43,792 nucleotides of DNA, taken from NCBI GenBank assembly GCA_943358095.1, contig CALRGT010000007.1, positions 1 through 43,792 on the forward strand. The letters are read 5' to 3'. The DNA is from an uncultured Candidatus Saccharimonas sp. GTDB lineage: Bacteria > Patescibacteriota > Saccharimonadia > Saccharimonadales > AQU-01. Under the pieces are notes generated by a model. The model did not search any database. It was not told the DNA's origin and saw only the letters and a list, made by a program, of their open reading frames with translations. Below, piece after piece: positions 33,805 through 43,792 of the stretch. The stretch's first letter is position 1. Every line of letters starts with the position of its first letter. Made by a program: the position numbers and the translations under genes.

Positions 33805-34194
33805 CTATTTTTTGGGTGTTGTAATATTTGGCAATCCACCGTATTCCGGCACAGAAATCTTCTCATTCTCACCATCGCCTAGTCTTGCAATACCATCCGC
33901 AATCCAATTGTCTCCCAAGCAACTAACAATAGGCACCGCCAAAATCAATGACATCACATTAGCCACAGTAAATCCTATTCTTAGCCCAGTAAAACTGCCA
34001 GGACCCTTAAATACAACTATTCCTGTTATGTCGCTCCAAGATTTGTCGTATCTTGAAAGCATTTCTTCTATTTTTCTGTGTAAAGTAGTCGACAATTCGC
34101 GGTGCGCAAACCAGGTATAATGCTCTATACATTTACTATCCTCATATAGTGCAATCTCGGCCTCCGACTTGTCTGTTCGTATAAATAAAATCAT
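33805..34194 (-). CDS. tsaB: tRNA threonylcarbamoyladenosine biosynthesis protein TsaB (short form)
   Basis: GIVVFKGPGSFTGLRIGFTVANVMSLILAVPIV; adjacent to tsaE. Confidence 0.85.
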   Translation of the reverse strand: MILFIRTDKSEAEIALYEDSKCIEHYTWFAHRELSTTLHRKIEEMLSRYDKSWSDITGIVVFKGPGSFTGLRIGFTVANVMSLILAVPIVSCLGDNWIADGIARLGDGENEKISVPEYGGLPNITTPKK

Positions 34195-34673
34195 TTATTA
34201 GCCTCTAAATCTTCAAACAAATACTTCATAGACTCTGGGTATTTAATGGTGATGTCCCGCTCGTCGTTTTCTAGAAGACTTATCTTGATAGCTGCTCTCT
34301 CCTCTGGCAACACATGCCTGACGACCTCCGCCCACTCAACTACAACCACTCCAGACGAATCATTTAACACTTCCTCTAATTCGGGACCAATGAGTCCTGC
34401 CTCTTGCAAGCGATAGAAGTCAAAATGATGAATGTTAAATTTTGGAGCAGAATAATTTCGACTAATCGTATAGGTTGGACTAGCTACATGATCATGACTG
34501 CCCGACCCTTCTACTAAACCTCTAACAAAAGTTGTTTTGCCGCCACCTAAATCACTTAATAGCTCAATCACCTCTCCCCCCTTCAGACGATTGCCTATTT
34601 TCTTTGCCAGCAATTCGGTATCTCTTGAAGCGGTAGAGTGCATTTTTAATATCATGTCGGTATTCATATACAC
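34191..34673 (-). CDS. tsaE: tRNA threonylcarbamoyladenosine biosynthesis ATPase TsaE
   Basis: LLSDLGGGKTTFVRGLVEGSG, SPTYTISRNY, IHHFDFYRL, VVVEWAE. Confidence 0.93.
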   Translation of the reverse strand: MYMNTDMILKMHSTASRDTELLAKKIGNRLKGGEVIELLSDLGGGKTTFVRGLVEGSGSHDHVASPTYTISRNYSAPKFNIHHFDFYRLQEAGLIGPELEEVLNDSSGVVVVEWAEVVRHVLPEERAAIKISLLENDERDITIKYPESMKYLFEDLEANK

Positions 34674-35886
34674 CGTATATTAACGCGAGACCACCAACTC
34701 CGGCAAGGATAGCAGGGTGTAATCTACTGCTGGGCTTTGGTGATGACGAGCTAGAGCCACTTGTTGAGGGTTGATTTGTTGATGTAGATTTTGTGGCACT
34801 GGCGGCTTTAACATTGCTAGTTTTTGGCTTAATAGGAGCTGCTTGTTTTATTGTGGCGGCCCTTACTGCCGGCTCTTTAGTAGTAGGAGGCAAGGGCAAT
34901 GTAAGGGAATTCGCCATAGCCGGAGTAGGCGAAAGTGTCCACATCCAAAAACCTTCAATCAATGCCCAAGATTGACCTTCAGGCGCCAACCCATAAGCAT
35001 CCGTTTGGTCGACAACTAAACCGGAAGAATCCAATAGTCTAGCCAAGCCGTCAGTATTTGACAAAGTAAGAGGTGACGCCCCACTAGTAAAATTAACATA
35101 AGATAATGCCGGTATTACTTGGTCGGTAAAGTTCAGATTATAAGAAAAACTTCTGCCCGTTTGCAGCTTGTAGCCAGCCAGACTAAATGGAATCGAATTT
35201 GGATTATATAGTTCGACGAATTCATCTTTTTCGTCTGTCTGAGGTGATGCAGGATTAGGAAGCATCTCACTTATTACTGGGGGAGTTAAGCCGGCGTTAA
35301 GTATCGGTTCTGGCGGTTGATCAACAGCAGGGGGAGTAGTCGTCAAGTCTACTAAATTGAAATCTAAAAAATTATTGTCGGTGTCCACAAATTGCCCACT
35401 GGAATCAATTTTACGATTTAAAACTTGACCGGCGGAAGGGGCTTTAGCTGAAGAAACTTCAGGATGTATCGCCGTCCCCCAACCTAACAAATCAACAACA
35501 TTGTTTAGATTGTCGACGAGCTGAATATGACCACCCACCTGGGCCAAACCCTCGACCATTATTTGACGATTCTGGGCAACCCCAACATAAGCACTCGTGG
35601 CAAACGTCATAGACTCACCGTCGGCAATAATTCCTGTTAGTGTCGCTTTAGTTGTGTAGGATATTCCTGTCGATGAAGCATAACGAATTCTCCAGCTATC
35701 TACCACCACTTCTCCTCCCGACTGGTTCGTAATCTCAACATACTCCGAACTTGCATTTGATGATGAGCCGGTCTGTAGCCCGGTTATTAATACCATTCCA
35801 CTTGCATAAACTTTTACAGACCAAAATGGCGCCAAAACCCACAATAATATTTCTATTAAAATAATCAAAGCTCTTAACTTGTGCAT
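34564..35886 (-). CDS. Lamin-tail-domain secreted/membrane-anchored protein
   Basis: Two LTD-like domains (SSEYVEITNQSGGEVVVDSWRI; PVISEMLPNPASPQTDEKDEFVELYNPNSIPFSLAGYKLQ), C-terminal TM and basic tail. Confidence 0.85.
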   Translation of the reverse strand: MHKLRALIILIEILLWVLAPFWSVKVYASGMVLITGLQTGSSSNASSEYVEITNQSGGEVVVDSWRIRYASSTGISYTTKATLTGIIADGESMTFATSAYVGVAQNRQIMVEGLAQVGGHIQLVDNLNNVVDLLGWGTAIHPEVSSAKAPSAGQVLNRKIDSSGQFVDTDNNFLDFNLVDLTTTPPAVDQPPEPILNAGLTPPVISEMLPNPASPQTDEKDEFVELYNPNSIPFSLAGYKLQTGRSFSYNLNFTDQVIPALSYVNFTSGASPLTLSNTDGLARLLDSSGLVVDQTDAYGLAPEGQSWALIEGFWMWTLSPTPAMANSLTLPLPPTTKEPAVRAATIKQAAPIKPKTSNVKAASATKSTSTNQPSTSGSSSSSPKPSSRLHPAILAGVGGLALIYGVYEYRHDIKNALYRFKRYRIAGKENRQSSEGGRGD

Positions 35887-35963
35887 ACTGCGTGAATTGT
35901 AGGATCGCGCTAACTACATAAGCAAGCATGAGCATGTTGCTATTCATTTACAGTTCATAATCA

Positions 35964-36560
35964 ATGATAACTATTACAAGCACATACCGCATATTTGAAT
36001 GTCTTGCTATACTATGCTTAACCATGTTGCAATTAAGTCAAACACTAATAGGGCGGCCAGTAATGAGTCTACGGACGGGCACTGCAGTAGCGACTACTAT
36101 TTCCGCTATTTTTAACCCTAACAATCTTAAGATAGAGGGCTTTTATGTACAGGATAGTTTTGACAGCAAGAAAAAGCTAATACTACTTTGTCAGGATATT
36201 AGAGAAATAATACCTCAAGGTATAGTAATCAACGATCACGAAGTTTTGGGAGAGTCAGACGAACTAGTAAGGCTAAAAGAAGTCCTAGAAATTGGCTTTG
36301 AACTAGTAGGCATGCCGGTCCAGACCGAAAGCAAATCCAAGCTCGGCAAAGTAAACGACTACGCCACAGACACCTCTTCGATGTTTGTCCAAAAGATTTA
36401 TGTCTCGCAATCAATAATGAAAAGCTTTAGCGGTGGGGCACTTAGTATCGACCGCTCACAAATAGTCGAAATTTCCAGCAGCAAAATTATCGTCAAAGAC
36501 TTGCAGCAGCCTTTGCGTGCAAAGCTAGGATCGTCGATATCATCTGCTCTCGCTAGCTAA
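35964..36560 (+). CDS. PRC-barrel-like domain protein; likely start at 36024 (MLQLSQTLIGRPVMSL)
   Basis: GRPVMSLRTGTAVATTISAIFNPNNLKIEGFYV and a second similar half. Confidence 0.7.
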   Translation: MITITSTYRIFECLAILCLTMLQLSQTLIGRPVMSLRTGTAVATTISAIFNPNNLKIEGFYVQDSFDSKKKLILLCQDIREIIPQGIVINDHEVLGESDELVRLKEVLEIGFELVGMPVQTESKSKLGKVNDYATDTSSMFVQKIYVSQSIMKSFSGGALSIDRSQIVEISSSKIIVKDLQQPLRAKLGSSISSALAS

Positions 36561-37171
36561 TAGTCCTCGACAATGTCGCTATTTAAGCCGGCCTTTATAT
36601 CCCCATAGTTATAACCTTGGCGGGCGAGGTATTGCATCAGTTTTAGATCATCTTGATAGCGGCTTTGTTTGCGTTTTCTTGATATGAGATCTGCTAACAC
36701 GTCTGCTTCGCTGGTCTCATCTTCTGATATTACCTGTCTTATTATTTCGTCGGAAACACGTTTGGCGCGAAGTTCTAAACTGAGTTTACGCTGAGATATG
36801 GCTTTCAGCAGGCGACGACTAGAAACCCAAGCTTTAGCAAAAGCCAAATCATCAACATAATTCTTAATACTTAACTTGTTAAGTATAGTATCGATAAGGG
36901 CAGGGGAGTACTCTTTACGCTTCAAATACTCCTCAATCTCCCACTGACTGCGACGACGCAAACTAATAAAATTTATCGCTCTGTCATAGGCCTTATCTAG
37001 TTCGGCAGCTTGTTGTAAGTTGCTTAGCTCGCCTTCCGTCAACTCCATGTTTATATGAACCCTGCTACTTAGCAGCTCGCTCTCGCCAAAAGAGAACTTA
37101 TAAATACCATCAACATAAATAGAGAACCGGTCTGACCGCTTCACCTGTTGTTTGATGTTAGTTATTTTCAT
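36557..37171 (-). CDS. recX: Regulatory protein RecX
   Basis: AINFISLRRRSQWEIEEYLKRKEYS ... YVDDLAFAKAWVSSRRLLKAISQRKLSLELRAKRVSDEII. Confidence 0.88.
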   Translation of the reverse strand: MKITNIKQQVKRSDRFSIYVDGIYKFSFGESELLSSRVHINMELTEGELSNLQQAAELDKAYDRAINFISLRRRSQWEIEEYLKRKEYSPALIDTILNKLSIKNYVDDLAFAKAWVSSRRLLKAISQRKLSLELRAKRVSDEIIRQVISEDETSEADVLADLISRKRKQSRYQDDLKLMQYLARQGYNYGDIKAGLNSDIVEDY

Positions 37172-37194
37172 AAGAACGATAAGGTCGAAATAGG

Positions 37195-37818
37195 TTAAGT
37201 TTTATTCTTGTTATCCGACCAGAGCTTTTTTACGTTATACCAGCCGTAAGTTAAGCCTCCTCCTTCAAAAGCAAATTCAGCGACATGAGGTGCGTGCATT
37301 GCGGCAAGGCCTAAGACGCTTGCTGGTATAACAAAATCACGCACAGAATCACGAAAGGCAAATCCATCAGCACCCTTCTTTCCGTGCATGCGACGATTTA
37401 GTCCAAACACCACAGCATTCAAAGCCACGGCACCTGCAGCCGCTTGATATTGATGCTGAGTTAAATCTATACCACTAAGTCGCTCTCTCCACTCTCCGAC
37501 TTCAGGAATAACTTCAGATGCCACCTCATATGTAGCGAAGCCAGAAGCTGCAGTAGCCAGGCCTACCATTAAAGAGCGAGCCTTTTTGGCAACACCTTCC
37601 TTCTTAGACCCAGCTTCAATCGATGCGGCGGCAAACGCTGCGGCATCTGACGCTTCTTCTGCAGCCTCAATAATAAGGGCTCCCTCATGGCCGGTCACAC
37701 CACCCCAGGCCTGTAAAACTGCTGAACCCATTCTTAAAGCTCCAGACAGGCCGAATCTTTTAACTCGTTCAGAGCGCGTTTCTTCCGTCGATGAAAGATC
37801 GGCAGATTTTTCTATCAC
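37195..37818 (-). CDS. Hypothetical protein, between recX and recA
   Basis: Ala/Gly-rich hydrophobic segments; position in recA-recX operon. Confidence 0.7.
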   Translation of the reverse strand: MIEKSADLSSTEETRSERVKRFGLSGALRMGSAVLQAWGGVTGHEGALIIEAAEEASDAAAFAAASIEAGSKKEGVAKKARSLMVGLATAASGFATYEVASEVIPEVGEWRERLSGIDLTQHQYQAAAGAVALNAVVFGLNRRMHGKKGADGFAFRDSVRDFVIPASVLGLAAMHAPHVAEFAFEGGGLTYGWYNVKKLWSDNKNKT

Positions 37819-37821
37819 AAA

Positions 37822-38868
37822 CTACTCCTCTTTAGCGGCGGCTTCTGTGACTTTTTTGGCTATTTCGTCTCTAACTTTTGGATTTGCATCTAGGTAAGTC
37901 TTGGCAGCTTCACGACCCTGAGAAATCTTCTCGCCACCATAAGAGAACCATGCGCCAGCTTTTTCGACAATGCCCTTCTCTACTGCTAAGTCCAGAATAT
38001 CGCCTGACTTAGAAATACCCTGGTTATACATAATATCGAATTCGGCTTGACGGAAAGGTGGCGCAATCTTGTTTTTGACTACCTTAACCCTCGTACGGTT
38101 GCCGATAATCTCTTCGCCCGCTTTGATTTGGGCAATACGACGAATATCCATACGAACACTTGCGTAAAACTTCAAGGCGTTGCCGCCTGTAGTAGTCTCT
38201 GGGTTGCCAAACATGACACCGATTTTCATACGAATCCGGTTGATGAATATGACTGTGGCGTGCGAACGGCTAATAACGCCAGTAAGCTTACGCAAAGCCT
38301 GGCTCATCAAACGAGCCTGTAAGCCCATATGACTGTCGCCCATTTCGCCTTCAATTTCAGCTCTTGGTACTAGCGCCGCTACTGAGTCGACAACTATCAA
38401 GTCAACAGCATTACTACGAACTAACGTTTCGACAATCTCTAGGGCTTGTTCGCCATTATCTGGCTGAGACAACAGCAAGTTCTCTACATCTACGCCAATT
38501 CGTCTTGCATAAGCCGGGTCAAGGGCGTGCTCTGCATCAATAAAGGCAGCTGTTCCGCCATTACGCTGAACTTCTGCAATTGCGTGCAATGTAAGTGTCG
38601 TTTTACCAGAACTTTCTGGACCATAAACCTCTATAACACGACCCTTAGGAATACCGCCGCCCAAGGCGATGTCTAGAGAGAGACTACCGGTAGAAATGCA
38701 CTCAACCTTCTGTTTTTGAGCATCACCCATCTTCATGATAGAACCTTTACCGAACTGCTTTTCGATGGCTTCTAACGCCAAACCTAGGGCCTTACTTTTA
38801 CCCTCAGAAGCCGATGAATTCGAGCTAACTTCACCCTTGGTGTTATCGATTTTCTTTTCTTTAGCCAT
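37822..38868 (-). CDS. recA: Recombinase RecA
   Basis: [78 protein letters not shown]. Confidence 0.98.
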   Translation of the reverse strand: MAKEKKIDNTKGEVSSNSSASEGKSKALGLALEAIEKQFGKGSIMKMGDAQKQKVECISTGSLSLDIALGGGIPKGRVIEVYGPESSGKTTLTLHAIAEVQRNGGTAAFIDAEHALDPAYARRIGVDVENLLLSQPDNGEQALEIVETLVRSNAVDLIVVDSVAALVPRAEIEGEMGDSHMGLQARLMSQALRKLTGVISRSHATVIFINRIRMKIGVMFGNPETTTGGNALKFYASVRMDIRRIAQIKAGEEIIGNRTRVKVVKNKIAPPFRQAEFDIMYNQGISKSGDILDLAVEKGIVEKAGAWFSYGGEKISQGREAAKTYLDANPKVRDEIAKKVTEAAAKEE

Positions 38869-39096
38869 ATTACCCCCATTTTAAAAGTGTTTCTAATAGA
38901 ACGGCCACCAGTCGTTATATCAATTATAGCGCGACAAACAACTAAAATCGAACTGTTCATTTTTAAGTCATAATTGACGCAAATTGCAAAACCGCTCAAG
39001 CTAATGCTCCGGCCAGTAATATTGAGCCAAACTTATCAAATCCGCGTCGATAAGATTAACGTGCTAATGGTTTTTCGTATATAATAAGAAGCAAAT

Positions 39097-40911
39097 ATGC
39101 GTATATCTGATGCCTTAGTAGAAAAATTGCTCGAAAAAGCTGGTAAAGTCACTGAAGAACAGTTGACCACTCTAAAACAGCAAGAAAAAACAGAGAAGAA
39201 ACCCTTACAAGATTTAGTCATCAAAAATAATGTTCTCACCGAAAAAGAGTTAACGAAGCTTTATGCAGACGAGTCTGATATTCCATTTATAGAACTCACT
39301 ACTAAAGAAATCAAAAGAGATGTACTGAAGCTAATTCCTGAGCGAGTCGCTAGGCAATACAAAGTAGTGCTATTTGGCGTTGAGGACGACGGCAGCAAAC
39401 AGCTCGCAATGGAAGATCCAGACGATATACAGGCTATTAACTTTCTCCAAAAACAATTGGGTACAAATATTAAAATCCATATTGCGACGGCCACAAACAT
39501 TCAGGCAACCCTGGACCAATATCGAGGAAATATTAACAGTGAGCTCACGAAAGTTATAACACCTGAAGAAATTGGCGGCGATGACGACGAAGAGATCGAC
39601 GAAGAAGATGTAGCCGAAGATTCTCCAATTGCTAAAACTGTAAACTTGATAATCGAATACGGCATAAAGAGCGGCGCCAGCGATGTGCATATTGAACCTA
39701 GAGAAGATTACGTGCTCGTTCGTTACCGAGTTGACGGCGTACTAAGAGAAGCCAACAAACTACCGAAAAAAGTCTTAGGTTCACTAGTTTCACGTATAAA
39801 AATTCTTTCAAATCTAAAGATTGACGAGCGTAGATCTCCACAAGACGGCAGATTCAAAATACAGATCGGGGAACAGATTTATGCTCTTCGTGTCTCAACC
39901 CTACCTATTCTGGACGGCGAGAAAGTTGTAATGCGTATATTAAACGAATCAGCCAAAGCATCAACCTTAGAAGAACTTGGCTACTGGGGTGCTGCACTCA
40001 AAAATATTAATAAAGCTATCGTACAACCACACGGTATGATATTAGTTACTGGCCCTACCGGTTCTGGTAAATCTACAAGTCTATTTAGCGTACTAAGCAT
40101 ACTCAACAAACCTATGGTAAACATATCTACTGTAGAAGACCCAGTGGAATATAGAATACCTGGCACTAATCAAACTCAAGTAAATCCAATTGCTGGTATG
40201 ACTTTTGTAAATGGACTTAGGGCGCTACTACGCCAAGATCCAAATATCATAATGGTAGGAGAAATTCGAGATTCTGAGACTGCTAACTTAGGTATTCAAG
40301 CCGCGCTTACAGGCCACCTCGTATTCTCTACCCTTCATACAAACAACGCCGCAACATGTTTGCCCCGACTTCTAGACATGGGCATCGAACCTTTCCTGAT
40401 AGCTAGCACAGTCAGAGCAATTGTTGGTCAGCGATTAGTCCGCAGACTATGCGTAGACTGCCGCGAAGTTTACGTTCCAGATAGTGCAGTTCTTGCACAA
40501 ATATCAGAAATTTTCGGAACCAATGACGATGCCACGATGAAGCAAATACATGATCTCGAAGCAGAAGCACTAGCGGCTGGAATTGGCCAAACAAACACAT
40601 CAAAGATCAACAAGGAATCGCCTGCCGAACTCAGTACAACCCCTGGTAAAATAACAAAACTTTGGAAGATGCACGACGGTGGCTGCGAAAGCTGTGGACA
40701 TATTGGTTATAAAGGTCGCATGGGTATCTATGAAGTTTTAGGAAGTTCCGCAAAAATTCAGGATTTGATTGTTTCTAATTCTACTAGCGAAATCATTCAA
40801 GACCAAGCTATCAAGGACGGCATGATAATTATGCAAATCGATGGATTCATTAAGGCCCTCCGTGGCCAAACTACAATAGAAGAAATTCTACGCGTTACGG
40901 CTGAGAAATAA
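39097..40911 (+). CDS. pilB: Type IV pilus assembly/GspE-family ATPase
   Basis: MshEN-like N-terminus; GPTGSGKSTSLFSVL, GLRALLRQDPNIIMVGEIRDSETA, tetra-Cys (RLCVDCR...GCESCGHIGYKGR). Confidence 0.96.
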   Translation: MRISDALVEKLLEKAGKVTEEQLTTLKQQEKTEKKPLQDLVIKNNVLTEKELTKLYADESDIPFIELTTKEIKRDVLKLIPERVARQYKVVLFGVEDDGSKQLAMEDPDDIQAINFLQKQLGTNIKIHIATATNIQATLDQYRGNINSELTKVITPEEIGGDDDEEIDEEDVAEDSPIAKTVNLIIEYGIKSGASDVHIEPREDYVLVRYRVDGVLREANKLPKKVLGSLVSRIKILSNLKIDERRSPQDGRFKIQIGEQIYALRVSTLPILDGEKVVMRILNESAKASTLEELGYWGAALKNINKAIVQPHGMILVTGPTGSGKSTSLFSVLSILNKPMVNISTVEDPVEYRIPGTNQTQVNPIAGMTFVNGLRALLRQDPNIIMVGEIRDSETANLGIQAALTGHLVFSTLHTNNAATCLPRLLDMGIEPFLIASTVRAIVGQRLVRRLCVDCREVYVPDSAVLAQISEIFGTNDDATMKQIHDLEAEALAAGIGQTNTSKINKESPAELSTTPGKITKLWKMHDGGCESCGHIGYKGRMGIYEVLGSSAKIQDLIVSNSTSEIIQDQAIKDGMIIMQIDGFIKALRGQTTIEEILRVTAEK

Positions 40912-40912
40912 A

Positions 40913-42133
40913 ATGAAGTTCAATTACACCGCTACTAACAAAGAAGGCAAGACTATAACTGGAGTGAGTGAAAGCACGACTAAAGAAGCCTTGATAGCCA
41001 ACCTGAATCATCAAGGACTAAGACCTATAGTCGTCAAAGCAATTAGCGGCAAGAACCCCCTAATTAACCGTTTCAACAAAAACAAGAAGGTTAAGCAAAA
41101 GGAACTCGTAGTATTTATTCGCCAACTATCCACCATGGTTGGGGCCGGCGTGCCATTAACTAGATCACTAGCTATGTTGCAAGGCCAAACAGAAAGCAAA
41201 TACTTCAAGATTGTTTTAACAGGTATCACAAAAGATGTAGAGAGCGGTATACCACTAGCTGACGCCTTAGCAAAATATCCAAATGTATTTTCTGAAGTAT
41301 TTGTGAACATGGTAAGGGCTGGCGAAGCTGGTGGTATATTAGACGAAATTCTCAAGCGACTAGCTACTCAAGTCGAACAAGATTCTAGCATGCGCAAAAA
41401 AGTTAAAAGCGCCATGACTTACCCTGTCGCAATTTTAACCATCACAACTATAGCCTTTTTTGGTGTAATGATATTCGTTATTCCAAAAATTGGTAAAATC
41501 TTAACTGACCTTAGCGACGGCAAAAGCTCACTACCTATATATACCCGCGTAATGTTGTCTGGTAGCGCATTCATGCAACATAATGCCATACTAATATTAG
41601 TAGTATTTTTTGGAGTAATATACGCTGTTAGGCGCTATATAAAAACCCCTAAGGGCAAGTATCAATTCCACGCGTTACTACTCAAGACACCTGTAATAAA
41701 AATGATAATTACCAAGGTAGCTATTGCTCGATTCTCGCGCACATTTGCATCACTTATGTCAGCGGGTGTTGGAGTGCTAGAAGCTTTGGATGTAACAGGT
41801 GGCGCAATCGGCAACAAAGTCATAGAAGCCGAATTAAAAGAAGCCGCTAAAGCTGTGAAGAACGGCAAACAACTCTCTGAGCCACTTAGTGAAAGCAAGC
41901 ATTTTCCACCTATTGTTAGTCAAATGCTAGCTGTTGGCGAAGAAACCGGTCAGATCGACACCATACTTATTAAAGTTGCTGATTTTTACGAAGAAGAAGT
42001 CGAGGCCGTAGTTGATGGTCTTAGTTCTATCATAGAACCATTAATGATTATCGTACTGGGCGCGGTAGTGGGTCTGATCGCCGCCAGCGTCATGGGACCG
42101 ATCGCTAATCTAAGCAAAAATATCGGCACCTAA
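40913..42133 (+). CDS. pilC: Type II secretion/type IV pilus inner membrane protein
   Basis: VFIRQLSTMVGAGVPLTRSL, NMVRAGEAGGILDEIL, SRTFASLMSAGVGVLEAL, MLAVGEETGQID. Confidence 0.96.
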   Translation: MKFNYTATNKEGKTITGVSESTTKEALIANLNHQGLRPIVVKAISGKNPLINRFNKNKKVKQKELVVFIRQLSTMVGAGVPLTRSLAMLQGQTESKYFKIVLTGITKDVESGIPLADALAKYPNVFSEVFVNMVRAGEAGGILDEILKRLATQVEQDSSMRKKVKSAMTYPVAILTITTIAFFGVMIFVIPKIGKILTDLSDGKSSLPIYTRVMLSGSAFMQHNAILILVVFFGVIYAVRRYIKTPKGKYQFHALLLKTPVIKMIITKVAIARFSRTFASLMSAGVGVLEALDVTGGAIGNKVIEAELKEAAKAVKNGKQLSEPLSESKHFPPIVSQMLAVGEETGQIDTILIKVADFYEEEVEAVVDGLSSIIEPLMIIVLGAVVGLIAASVMGPIANLSKNIGT

Positions 42134-42136
42134 ATT

Positions 42137-43699
42137 ATGGCAGGAAAACGCAAACTCAGTCAGGACGGCTTTACGCTAGTTGAGCTAGTGGTAGCTATGA
42201 CCGTCATGAGTATTGTTGCTCTAAGTATTCTTGGTTTATTTACATCATTAATCAGAAGCGCTGTTTACACAAAACGTAAGGCGGTAGCATTAACTTTCGC
42301 AACAAATCAAATGGAATATCTCAAATCACTCCCCTACGACAGCTTGGCAGTTTCGGGTGGTAGTATTTATTCTACAAGTCTACTGCCCGCAAGTACTACG
42401 CAAGTATTAAACGGCGTAACTTATACAATCAAGACGACTATTGACTACGTTGACGAGGCATACGACGGCTGTGGACCATACCCAACAGTAGCGCTCAAGC
42501 AAACATACTGTCGCAATTATCCGGCACCGACTGGGTCGCCTGCCACTGACTTAAATCCCGCCGACTACAAAATATTACACGTTTCCGCCTATGCTCCTGC
42601 AACTAACAAGCTAGCCGAAGTCGACACTCAGGTATCGGCGAGAGTAGCCGAAACTGCCAGCACTACTGGTGCATTATTTATTAGCGTAATAGATAATACG
42701 GGAAATCCTATTTCTGGTGCGACCGTCCAAGTATCTGATATTACTGTAACCCCCAATGTCACAGTTGCCGACTCAACTGATATAAATGGCAATGCCATAT
42801 TTTATGGTCTACCCCCCGATACTAACGCCTACGACTACATAGCGACTGCCAGTATGCCGGGGTATTCAACTCTTAGCACTATTGCTCCAAACGGCACGCT
42901 GCAGCCAACATATTCTAGTCAAAAAATATTCACTCAATTATCCTCGTTCATTACTCTGACACTTAAACCTCAAGGTGCAAATAGTATAGTGATCGAGACT
43001 ACCAACAAAGACGGTAATCCCTTATCGGGCGTGAAAGTTTATGTAAAAGGTGGGTACAAGAAATACACTCTGGCAACCGATGGCACTTATTACTATGACA
43101 ATCTTAGCCCTTCCGACACTAGACCGACTACTGACGGCAATGGTTTAGCTGCCTTAAATAATTTAGTTCCGGGAGCATACATATTTTGTGGAGAACTTGG
43201 CAACACTAGCTGCACAAGCGGCGGCACAACATACTATGTTGCGGCTGCAGTACCATATAGCGGCACCAACTCATTTAATCCAATAAATGTACCTACTTAT
43301 TCGGCCTCGTCACCACCTGCTGCTACTTTTAGCTATGGAGGACTTAGCTATCTTCAAAAAGTCAGGCTAATACTCACGACTAGTTCTAGCTTCCCTAGGA
43401 TTAGCACCCTACTGCCTAGTGAGGCTAGTATTGCCAGTAGCAATATGTCGGCTTTTGTCTTTCAGATAAACGGCTCAAACTTAGGATGTAGTGCCGGTGG
43501 CTGCGGCACTACAGTAATGCTGGTGCAGGGCGGGACTACAAAAACAGCTTCATGCACGGGCACAAGCACTCAGCTAAACTGCACAGTCAACTTAACTTCA
43601 CTAGCACTAGGCAGTACTCAATTAGTAATTACATCTAATGGCGATACCCTGACACTGCCTGGCAGCCCAATGTTAGGAGGCATAAATGTCGCTCCGTAA
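42137..43699 (+). CDS. Prepilin-like protein with carboxypeptidase-regulatory/Ig-like domains
   Basis: QDGFTLVELVVAMTVMSIVALSILGLF cleavage/methylation motif; repeated GNPISGATVQV / GNPLSGVKVYV. Confidence 0.88.
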   Translation: MAGKRKLSQDGFTLVELVVAMTVMSIVALSILGLFTSLIRSAVYTKRKAVALTFATNQMEYLKSLPYDSLAVSGGSIYSTSLLPASTTQVLNGVTYTIKTTIDYVDEAYDGCGPYPTVALKQTYCRNYPAPTGSPATDLNPADYKILHVSAYAPATNKLAEVDTQVSARVAETASTTGALFISVIDNTGNPISGATVQVSDITVTPNVTVADSTDINGNAIFYGLPPDTNAYDYIATASMPGYSTLSTIAPNGTLQPTYSSQKIFTQLSSFITLTLKPQGANSIVIETTNKDGNPLSGVKVYVKGGYKKYTLATDGTYYYDNLSPSDTRPTTDGNGLAALNNLVPGAYIFCGELGNTSCTSGGTTYYVAAAVPYSGTNSFNPINVPTYSASSPPAATFSYGGLSYLQKVRLILTTSSSFPRISTLLPSEASIASSNMSAFVFQINGSNLGCSAGGCGTTVMLVQGGTTKTASCTGTSTQLNCTVNLTSLALGSTQLVITSNGDTLTLPGSPMLGGINVAP

Positions 43700-43792
43700 A
43701 CTAAGTAGTGCTGGTTTTACGATTGTCGAACTGTCTATGGTTATGATATTAATCGCAATTATTAGTACCGCCACCTACACATTCATAAACAC
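43686..43792 (+). CDS. Prepilin-like protein (truncated by window end)
   Basis: Manual translation MSLRKLSSAGFTIVELSMVMILIAIISTATYTFIN; overlaps preceding stop by 14 bp. Confidence 0.85.
   Translation, partial: MSLRKLSSAGFTIVELSMVMILIAIISTATYTFIN

Noticed and set aside
1-43792. Alternative genetic code (UGA = Gly) as in some CPR lineages
   Set aside because: Genes end properly at TGA (e.g. the response regulator at 441-443) and conserved proteins do not need UGA readthrough.

Overview
The window looks like a Patescibacteria/CPR chromosome segment, probably Saccharibacteria-like, read with the standard bacterial code (TGA acts as stop). Recognisable genes: peptidoglycan precursor synthesis (murD, murI, murB and an HTH-MurA fusion), one-carbon metabolism (folD, glyA), RNA biology (DEAD-box helicase, rny, ymdB-like), tsaB/tsaE, a recA-hyp-recX cluster, type IV pilus genes (pilB, pilC, prepilins), an ABC-2 exporter, a P1B-type ATPase, a histidine kinase, an ECF sigma factor with a DUF5667-like partner, and cell-surface proteins. 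Six tRNA genes are present: Lys-CTT, Arg-TCG, Gly-TCC, Arg-TCT, His-GTG, Pro-TGG. The most unusual signal is non-coding. All five tRNA transcription units are followed, after a palindromic terminator, by a ~75-155 bp module. The module consists of (i) a degenerate inverted copy of the tRNA 3' half starting at TGG, (ii) usually a short hairpin, (iii) a direct copy of the tRNA T-arm/acceptor 3' half interrupted at the T-loop by a structured insert, and (iv) usually CCA plus a second terminator. Inserts at Arg-TCG, Pro (two tandem copies) and more distantly His share a core (GTCATCAGT-N3-[hairpin with a conserved bulged C]-GATTGATGTGCRC) whose stem shows compensatory changes. I know of no described family matching this. 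It could be a tRNA-mimic ncRNA or a miniature tRNA-T-loop-targeting element. Other leads: a structured intergenic region upstream of folD, a symmetric TGTAACG-N16-CGTTACA ECF-type divergent promoter, a small DUF1059-like CDS missed by the ORF track, and a winged-helix ATPase-like protein lacking the Walker A lysine. All calls come from reading the sequence; no searches or folding programs were run.
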